From Nemertoderma westbladi (Eukaryota > Xenacoelomorpha > Nemertodermatida > Nemertodermatidae), in assembly GCA_032718475.1 (NCBI GenBank), contig JAUCBJ010005147.1, positions 1 to 37,169 of the forward strand: a DNA stretch of 37,169 nt, written 5' to 3'. The stretch's first letter is position 1. Each line of letters starts with the position of its first letter. Below the pieces are notes generated by a model. That model saw nothing but the letters and a program-made list of their open reading frames with translations. It made no database searches and had not been told where the DNA came from. Made by a program: the position numbers and the translations under genes. This document shows, one piece after another, positions 30,060 through 37,169 of this stretch.

Positions 30060-30710
30060 CTGGATGCGTGTTTTAGACACCATCCCGGATTTACAAAATA
30101 GATAAATCCGCGTTTTACACTGCAATACGGATTGCGTATTTCAGAATACGTATATTACACTCAGTTACGGATTGTATGTAAATCCGGATCCGTCTTTTAC
30201 TCTCGCAAATCCGGGTCCTGATCCGTATACGGATCCTGAATCCGAATCCGTGTTTTACACCTGCTACCATTTCGGCTGGTACAAAATGGGAAGGTTATTA
30301 ACACTCTTCAAAACGGGGGCAACCCAGTCCATCAGATTTCTCGACCCCGAAAACCCTTAATCACAAAAAATACCTAGCCATGTGCTAAATTATATTAATT
30401 TAATGTAATTTAATTAATGAAATTTTTTTTGGGTAGGTGTAAAACGCGGAACCGGATTCCAAAATTATCAATTAAGGGAAAGTAGCAGGTTACAGTGGCA
30501 CGTTATTTTAACCAAAACAATAAACTAAAGCTAATAGAACAGGTTATAGTTTTATTTTTGGGAGTTATAAAAATGTAAAAAAAATCGACTTCCGTAGGGA
30601 AATGGCCTACTTAAATTAAATACTATTTAAGTAGGCCATGGTAGGGAAAATGTTAAATGTAGAATCCGGATCCGGATCCGCGTTTTACTCCGACCCATTT
30701 TTTTTTATAT
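30060..30710. mobile_element. Possible non-autonomous transposon with ATCCGGATCCG subterminal repeats
   Basis: Clusters of AATCCGGATCCG with CGTTTTACAC lie at 30095-30265 and, in partly inverted form (GTGTAAAACGCGGAACCGG, then ATCCGGATCCGGATCCGCG), at 30438-30695. The open frame at 30172-30360 is made of these repeats. Terminal inverted repeats and a TSD were not found. Confidence 0.4.
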
Positions 30711-31730
30711 AAATTTGATGCGACTTCTGGTTTCCGAGATATAGCAATTAATGTGTAACACGCCAGTGTAAATATTACTAATTTCCCATTGAATCACAGC
30801 TTATTGTCAAATTAATTAAATTATTCTGGAACATCACCAATTTGCTACTTACTATTCCCTACTGTTCCTTTTGTTTGGCTTGTGTTATGCAAATTTACGC
30901 AGAACTTACATGAATAAACATATGATCCGCAAAATTAAATTTTATATACTTTTTTGGGCATTAACAAGGTAATATTGAATCCAAAATATGTGGTTCAGAT
31001 TGATTGCGAAATGCGTGGGTTTTTTTTTGCTAGATTGACGCGACTATTAATTCCGTTGAGAAATAGCTGATCCTATATAGGTGGTGAAACATTGCAAGAA
31101 TTATCGTTCGATTAGATTCTAAAACATTCTAAAACGTGTTATTTATCAATGAGTAGATGGCTACACCTAAATAAACAAAATGTTCCAGAACATTGTGTAA
31201 TTATTAAATAGAATAAATGTCCTCAACGATACATCTTGCAATCTTTGAACGCCCATACCTCAGCTGTTTCTCAACAAAATTCAGACTATTTTACATATTT
31301 GGAATCCTTGTAATGGAAGCTATCTATTGATACACAATAATCGCGACCAGTGAAGGAAGAATGGCTGAGATACGAAGGGTGCGATTTCGCTAAAAACATT
31401 TCTAAAACGCTTATAAAAATTTAAGACAAAATTCCGGCTCAAATATAAAGAAATATTAAATATCTATAATTAGATATAAATTAAATATCTATATTTATTA
31501 ATTAAATAAATATCTATATTTAGTATTCCATAGTCAGTGTCATCACAAAATGACAAGCTATATTACAGGCCATGGTGTATAACGGTGATATAAAGTGACA
31601 CAAATTAGCAGGCGATAATAATTATAGAAGCTTAGCAATTAATTTATAGCAAAACGCTTTTGGCTTTAAACAATTAAAACAAAAACAAGTTCATTGCACT
31701 AAATTGAAAGAATATATATATACCGGTACA
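30711..31730. other. BTAF1 3' flank, no gene
   Basis: AT-rich sequence. A minus-strand AATAAA at 31494-31499, about 230 nt after the BTAF1 stop, is a candidate polyadenylation signal. No gene was recognised. Confidence 0.5.
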
Positions 31731-34700
31731 TTACTGCGCTGCAAACTCTGCTACATTGAATTCCTGTTTATACGAATCTGCGTCTCCAGCCATAGAATCG
31801 AAATATCGAGTTAACATTTCCTCAGAGTTTGGATCGTCTGATTTGTCTACTTTACTTTGCGTTTGAAGACCCATTAGTTCTAGAATATTATCTGTATTCA
31901 TTGTAGCAAGTGAAGCGTTGTCGTCGGATACTACGGTTTTCGCCACATGGAGTTTAAACCGTTGAAGATTCATGATTCTCTCTTCCAGAGTTGCCCTGGT
32001 GATCAGTCGGTAGACGTTGACAACTCGGGTTTGCCCAATGCGATGAGCGCGATCCATAGCCTGGAGATCCTTAACGGGGTTCCAGTCGTGGTCGTAGAAG
32101 ACGACGATATCCGCCCCGGTTAGGTTGATACCGAGACCCCCGGCGGACGTTGTCAGTAGCAACAGGTCGATGGAGGGGTCGTCGTTGAAACGGAGTACCA
32201 CGTCGTGTCGCCGGTCCGGAGGGATAGAGCCGTCAAGTCGGAGGAAGGAGACGGCGGGGAGGAGCGACTCGAGGAGGTCGTGTTGGATGATATCGAGCAT
32301 GGAGGCGGACTGGGAGAAGATGAGGATCCGGTGTTGGGAGACCACCGAGTCACCGGAACGGATACCTACACCGGAGTCCATCAGCAACTGGTGCAGAGCC
32401 TTCATCTTAGGACTGTGCGAGATATCATGCAGATCAACCTTGTCTAATGAGTCCACTTGATCACGGATTAGCAAGGGATGATTGCACAACTTCCTTAGAA
32501 ACTGGAGACTTCTAAATATGTTATTGGGGGAGGATTGATCTTTCTTTATAGATTTATAATGCTGTTCGTAAAGTTCTGACTGCAATGGACTCAAATCGCA
32601 ATAATAATCCTGAACTATCTTCGGGGGCAGATCTTTGAGGACGTCCTCTTTAACTCGACGTAAGATAAACGGCATTACCTGCCGATGCAGCGAATCCAAT
32701 GCTAAAGCCGAATCAGCGAACGTGGAATTCGAGGAGTTGGTTGATTTGTTAACCTCCGGTCGGTATCGGTTAATCGCTTTCCCGTAGGCGTTGTTGAATT
32801 CTCGTTCGGAGCCGAGGAAACCCGGCATAAGGAAATCGAATAGCGCCCACAACTCATTGACACTGTTTTGTATGGGAGTCCCTGTTAATATCAGTCGATG
32901 TTTCGCTTTAATACGACGAACAGCAGAAGCCAGTTTCGTTTTACTATTGCGAATAATGTGTCCCTCGTCCAGAACCAAATACTCCCAATGATATTTAACG
33001 AAGCTGTTTATATCATTTCGCAGCGTGTCATACGACACAATAATAATATCACAAAAACGCGGCAGATTCGTCGTCGAGTTTTTATAAACTTTTGCCGTGA
33101 TATATTTACAGTCAACAAATTTACGTATTTCGTGTAGCCAATGACCTGTTAGTACAGGCGGACAGACAACTAAGGACCTGCATGATTCAGACCCTTTAGT
33201 GTAATCGCCAGCATTCTCTATACTAATGTTAGACGCAGAAGTTTCGCCATTAGACAGATTAGGTTGCAGACTGCAATGATGGTTAACAATAACACAAAGC
33301 GCCATTAAAGACTTACCCAAGCCCAAGTCATCCGAAAGGACTCCGTGAAGATTGTATTTATTGAGGAAAGTCAGCCAGTTTAGACCTTCCTGCTGGTAAC
33401 CACGGAGATCTGTCTTTATTGGGACCTTCATTTCGCTATTCTTTATTGACTTTGGATTGAGTAATTGATCAAGAAATTCGACGCTCTCATCGTGTTTGAA
33501 CTTCAATTTCCCGTCATGGCAATTGGCTGTAACCAGGGGCAACAAGCGAACTAACAATGCAAACGATCTGGTTGCTAGGAGACGTACGGGTTCGATATAG
33601 TCAGTCATACGTCTCAGTGTGGCGGCGAGTATTACGGGAATGTACGGCACGATTTCAACGCTTAGAATATCCACCATATAGAAAACAGCTTCCATGGCTC
33701 CGCACTTGGAAGTCGGATTGTCAGTATCCAAGATCGGGAGAACATCAAAAACAAACGTCTCTAAAACGCGATTGAAAGACTTCTTAGCTAAGCAACCGAA
33801 ACATATGCTAGCTAGATGGCGCACGTTTGGATGGGCGTGGCTTAAACACATCGTAGCAAAGAGGCAATGAGATTCGAACCAGGACTTCATAGTCTCCGAA
33901 GAACAGTGCCAATAGCTAGTAAGACTAATTAGCAAAATCAATGAATTAATAACTTGTTGAGTCTTCTTCTCATCGGATTTCCACTCGGATACGGAAAGTG
34001 ATAGACCGATAGCAACAAACTCGTGGATACAGGGACAAAGAGATGCGATATCTTGGCCAAACCTCTCAGATAGCGCAGTCAACACCCTGAGTGCACCGAC
34101 ACTTCTAGTAACTGTTTCAATCGGTTCACTGGAATTTCGAAATAAACAGACAACGTATGTTAATTGATCCTCAGTGTTATCGCAAGAAAGATAATTAATA
34201 ATAGAATCGCTGCAGATCATCTTGCATAGATTAGTAATGATTTTAGGGCCAGGATTAGCGGAACCTAGTATATTGATAAGCATAGATAACGCTTCACTTG
34301 CTAACACTTGTAAACATTTAGCAGTTGACTGGCATTTAATACAATCCATAAGCGGACGAATTATTGGATTTAATTTACTCGGGCGAGTTGAGAAAGAGAC
34401 GAGGGCCCAAGCGGAACAAACATTGACCTGCATCGATAGCAACTGATATACAGATCGAATCTCCTGGACTGTAGACACCAGCTGGCTCTGCTTACACTGT
34501 AAATCCTCCGATCGATTCCCCGACTTAGAGTTACCTACTTTATCAGCTTCGTCCAAGTTAAATACATGTGAACCATCTCCAATAGAATTCCCCAATGCTG
34601 CATTAACTGATTTACATTCACTCTGCATTTGCAAAAATAAACAAGCCAATTCATCATAGAACACATTATCATTGAGCACAATATCCAACTGGACAGCAAC

Positions 34701-36839
34701 ATTATCCATTACTTTGTCATGAATAGTTGTTGGTAAACGCAGGTCATTCAAACATCCGATAACCAATCCTGAAACAACCCTTTGCATGGCTGATTTACTA
34801 GTAAGTTGTGAAACAAACAAGTTATTAACATAAGATATAACGTAGATGTATTCGGATGTACCATTACTTAACTTACTCAGTAATCCATTAATGTACACAG
34901 ATATTAATTTGCATCCAAATATACGCGAATCTAATACTTTGTCTTGTAGACTTTCATTAGAGGCCGTTGATGGGTCGCATCCACCGATATATAGTTTGAT
35001 GTTCGAAGAGATATCGTTATCTTCATCGACAGGTTCGAAACATTTACCCCAATCAACTAGCATTTTGCTTTGATCTAAAATGCCAGAATGTAAACATAAA
35101 TTCACCCAAAGACCAACCCGATTAAAAACATTCAGATCTCCGCTTTGACTTGAATTACTAAAAGCGCACTTCCACGTCTTAAAAACAATATCTAATAAAG
35201 TTGAAGAAGATTCAACAACTGCTAGTTGGAATAAATTATTAGTGAGTGTAATAAGCGTTTGATCCAGAACATGTCCATTTAAATTATTGGATTCTATCAT
35301 TGATAAAATTGTTAACAGGCAAGATTCTTTGACGCATAACAATGGGTGCGATAAGAAATTCCACAACCTTTCCGTTAGGGTAGAAAAAAATTTGTTTTCC
35401 AAACTGCTAGAGACATTAGAAAACTCAGAACTAGAAATAATGGCAGACAATAAACCCATTACGGAAGAGGTAGATGTTGTTAGATTATCCAAAGATGTCA
35501 GAACGTTGCATAGAATGCTGCATAAGTTAGGAATTTCATTTGGAATAGATGCTACGAGATTATCAGCAACATAAATCAAAGAAGATGCGGCTTGGGAACG
35601 GACATCGTCACTGCTATCCTGCAGAGCCCCGATTACGCAGGGCAAAGCTAACCACGTGATAGAAGAGATGCTATTGCTTCTAACGGCGAGGATGTACTTG
35701 AGGCCGAGGAGACCGCCATGCTTGACCTCCCACTTAAAAGAAGAACACATTGCAAGGAGAAGTTTCAAAATTTTCTCCATAACATCGTCGCTCGTAACGT
35801 ATTTAGCAACTTTACCAAGAACTTGTGCGGCAGATTCTCTGACGGGGGCTGCTACCTCATCAGAAATATAGTCACCAAAACGATCCAAGGATAACACTGA
35901 AATAACCTTCAAGGCAATATCGCACAGCACAATTTGATTATCGATGTTTCCATTGGTGGTCCCCCCGACAAAGTCTCCTTGGGTTTTGAGTAAATCCCTT
36001 AAACCTGTACTCGCACCATGTCGCACTTCCCATAAAGGGTGGAAAAGATCCTGCAACAAGAAATCCAGGAACGGCTTAAACCCCCAACAGCCCGGCGGAG
36101 GGAGATACTCCTCTACTGAAGGTAGACTCTTTAATCGCTTAGCTTCACTTCCATTAGTGTTATCGCCACCGCTACCGGTACCTGTTGCATCCCTACTGTA
36201 GGAACGCTTACTGGTGGACCGCGCTTTACGCTTGCTTTTGTTCATCAGCCTTGAGGACTCTAGTGTGTCATCGATGAGATCGCCGCCTTCGATGAGACCA
36301 TCGGCGATCGACTGACCACCGATGGAGAGGCCAAGATGCTTCATTATCCCGTCTTTCTGTTTCGACAAATCACCTTCATCGTCGCTGCAATCAAACTCAA
36401 ACCCACAGGAAGCAACCAATGGAGTACCCTGATTAATGATCTTCTCGATATCGAAGTTATCAAAGGTTAATAGGTCATATTCCGAAATACCAAGCAAACA
36501 GTATATTTGATTAGGATGAAAGTAACTGGAAGTCTGAGTTTGATAGGTATTCGTAGATTCCTTTTTGCACCCCAAAGTGTCGGCAGTTTCAGATACACCA
36601 AAAGTGTCACTAGGTAATGAAGGTGCAGTCCTAGCGATGCTATCAACAGCGTGACCAGCAGCGATCCGTGTATCCCAGCTAGGACTGCGAAGCAAATTAT
36701 GAACACGGGACAGTAATATTTTCAGTTGGTGCGGGTGCAGTTTACATATCTCGCCTAATTGTTCTGCAGCAGCCTTTCGTACATATGGATTCGAACCTGA
36801 ATCTAACAGTTTTATAAGTCGATCTCGCCGAGAAGACAT
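31731..36839 (-). CDS. BTAF1/Mot1 TBP-associated Swi2/Snf2 ATPase, single exon
   Basis: Nuclear ATPase that dislodges TBP from DNA and redistributes it among promoters. One uninterrupted frame of 1702 codons; human BTAF1 has 1849. The N-terminus is typical: RKAAAEQLGEICKLHPHQL and WDTRIAAGHAVDSI are first HEAT repeats. A basic stretch (KSKRKARSTSKR) resembles a nuclear localisation signal. WEVRHGASTGLRDLLK, DRFGDYISDEVAAPVRE and WEVKHGGLLGLKYILAVR are further Mot1 HEAT blocks. The Snf2 ATPase starts near residue 1140 (GYQQEGLNWLTFLNKY). It has Walker A DDLGLGKS (about 1176), motif II DEGH (about 1292, normal for Mot1), TGTPIQNS, LRKLCNHPLL and LRLDGSIPP, and motif VI AMDRAHRIGQTRVVNVYR (about 1598). 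Catalytic motifs look intact, so it is likely functional. It has no introns, unlike vertebrate BTAF1. The ATG at 36839 is followed by SSRRDRL, matching the family start. Confidence 0.96.
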   Translation of the reverse strand: MSSRRDRLIKLLDSGSNPYVRKAAAEQLGEICKLHPHQLKILLSRVHNLLRSPSWDTRIAAGHAVDSIARTAPSLPSDTFGVSETADTLGCKKESTNTYQTQTSSYFHPNQIYCLLGISEYDLLTFDNFDIEKIINQGTPLVASCGFEFDCSDDEGDLSKQKDGIMKHLGLSIGGQSIADGLIEGGDLIDDTLESSRLMNKSKRKARSTSKRSYSRDATGTGSGGDNTNGSEAKRLKSLPSVEEYLPPPGCWGFKPFLDFLLQDLFHPLWEVRHGASTGLRDLLKTQGDFVGGTTNGNIDNQIVLCDIALKVISVLSLDRFGDYISDEVAAPVRESAAQVLGKVAKYVTSDDVMEKILKLLLAMCSSFKWEVKHGGLLGLKYILAVRSNSISSITWLALPCVIGALQDSSDDVRSQAASSLIYVADNLVASIPNEIPNLCSILCNVLTSLDNLTTSTSSVMGLLSAIISSSEFSNVSSSLENKFFSTLTERLWNFLSHPLLCVKESCLLTILSMIESNNLNGHVLDQTLITLTNNLFQLAVVESSSTLLDIVFKTWKCAFSNSSQSGDLNVFNRVGLWVNLCLHSGILDQSKMLVDWGKCFEPVDEDNDISSNIKLYIGGCDPSTASNESLQDKVLDSRIFGCKLISVYINGLLSKLSNGTSEYIYVISYVNNLFVSQLTSKSAMQRVVSGLVIGCLNDLRLPTTIHDKVMDNVAVQLDIVLNDNVFYDELACLFLQMQSECKSVNAALGNSIGDGSHVFNLDEADKVGNSKSGNRSEDLQCKQSQLVSTVQEIRSVYQLLSMQVNVCSAWALVSFSTRPSKLNPIIRPLMDCIKCQSTAKCLQVLASEALSMLINILGSANPGPKIITNLCKMICSDSIINYLSCDNTEDQLTYVVCLFRNSSEPIETVTRSVGALRVLTALSERFGQDIASLCPCIHEFVAIGLSLSVSEWKSDEKKTQQVINSLILLISLTSYWHCSSETMKSWFESHCLFATMCLSHAHPNVRHLASICFGCLAKKSFNRVLETFVFDVLPILDTDNPTSKCGAMEAVFYMVDILSVEIVPYIPVILAATLRRMTDYIEPVRLLATRSFALLVRLLPLVTANCHDGKLKFKHDESVEFLDQLLNPKSIKNSEMKVPIKTDLRGYQQEGLNWLTFLNKYNLHGVLSDDLGLGKSLMALCVIVNHHCSLQPNLSNGETSASNISIENAGDYTKGSESCRSLVVCPPVLTGHWLHEIRKFVDCKYITAKVYKNSTTNLPRFCDIIIVSYDTLRNDINSFVKYHWEYLVLDEGHIIRNSKTKLASAVRRIKAKHRLILTGTPIQNSVNELWALFDFLMPGFLGSEREFNNAYGKAINRYRPEVNKSTNSSNSTFADSALALDSLHRQVMPFILRRVKEDVLKDLPPKIVQDYYCDLSPLQSELYEQHYKSIKKDQSSPNNIFRSLQFLRKLCNHPLLIRDQVDSLDKVDLHDISHSPKMKALHQLLMDSGVGIRSGDSVVSQHRILIFSQSASMLDIIQHDLLESLLPAVSFLRLDGSIPPDRRHDVVLRFNDDPSIDLLLLTTSAGGLGINLTGADIVVFYDHDWNPVKDLQAMDRAHRIGQTRVVNVYRLITRATLEERIMNLQRFKLHVAKTVVSDDNASLATMNTDNILELMGLQTQSKVDKSDDPNSEEMLTRYFDSMAGDADSYKQEFNVAEFAAQ

Positions 36840-37169
36840 TATTTATCATGGAAATTACAGAATTACATTGTTATTAAACATAGAGACTAGACTTATCAAA
36901 CAGTCAAATACAAATATGCCTACCATATAATTTTAATAAAGCTGGCAGTAAGGCTGTATATCACAGTATCAGTATATCGGATCATATTAGCCTACTTTTC
37001 TCTGTAAATCTTTACTCGCAAGTCGCAATGGGCACCGGTCAGTCGGTATACTTATAATAATCTTTTTCACAATTCATTATTAGGAGGGCCTACTGCTGTA
37101 CTGTATTACGTATTATTTACCTAGCCCTGTAGCCTACACTGCTACATTGATTAAATGTCGTTACTGCTG
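36840..37169. other. BTAF1 upstream region
   Basis: AT-rich 5' flank of BTAF1, cut by the window edge. No TATA box or upstream exon was recognised. Confidence 0.4.

Noticed and set aside
32125-32460. Plus-strand frames inside BTAF1 (also 34846-35073, 35287-35574, 35944-36201)
   Set aside because: Antisense shadows of a strongly conserved gene.

Overview
This is nuclear DNA of an animal, probably a marine invertebrate. The evidence is spliceosomal introns with GT..AG borders, AATAAA signals, tRNA-derived SINEs, LINE and hAT relics, and animal-type proteins: BTAF1, TPGS1, a BRIP1/FANCJ-like helicase and a forkhead factor. I cannot name the phylum. Intergenic DNA is AT-rich and dominated by transposable elements, with long G or C homopolymers.

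Layout from left to right. 1-3.7 kb has no recognisable gene and one inverted-repeat relic. 3.75-6.9 kb holds an intronless, divergent forkhead gene (+). Its 3' two-thirds is duplicated head to tail as an apparently exact 1261-bp copy. 7.8-14.7 kb is a transposon nest: a 417-bp MITE, two SINEs, a 1.9-kb hAT with an 8-bp target-site duplication (TSD), a (CAGGC)n array, and a decayed hAT transposase gene split by a second hAT. 15.1-17.8 kb is a LINE-type reverse transcriptase ORF (-) whose N-terminal third is a 60-bp minisatellite read in frame. Inverted copies of a ~155-bp repeat carrying CTCF-like cores lie at 11.5-11.9 and 17.9-18.7 kb, on either side of this block.

19-20 kb carries intronless TPGS1 (-). 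22-23.6 kb carries three consecutive exons of a BRIP1-like helicase (-), with the rest of the gene not found. 25-26.15 kb carries an intronless PP1-like pseudophosphatase (-) with lost metal ligands and one frameshift. 26.2-27.1 kb is a third hAT. 27.3-27.55 kb is a LINE C-terminal fragment. 28.6-29.5 kb is an 876-bp foldback element. 31.7-36.8 kb is an intact, intronless BTAF1/Mot1 ORF of 1702 codons (-).

The genes do not form an operon or a pathway; they are independent eukaryotic genes. BTAF1 removes TBP from DNA, TPGS1 belongs to the tubulin polyglutamylase complex, and BRIP1 is a DNA-repair helicase. The main oddities are the exact forkhead duplication, the pseudophosphatase, the minisatellite-RT fusion with its 300-bp higher-order period, the nested hAT insertions, and two strong hairpins. 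All family assignments are by eye from the sequence; no database search was run.
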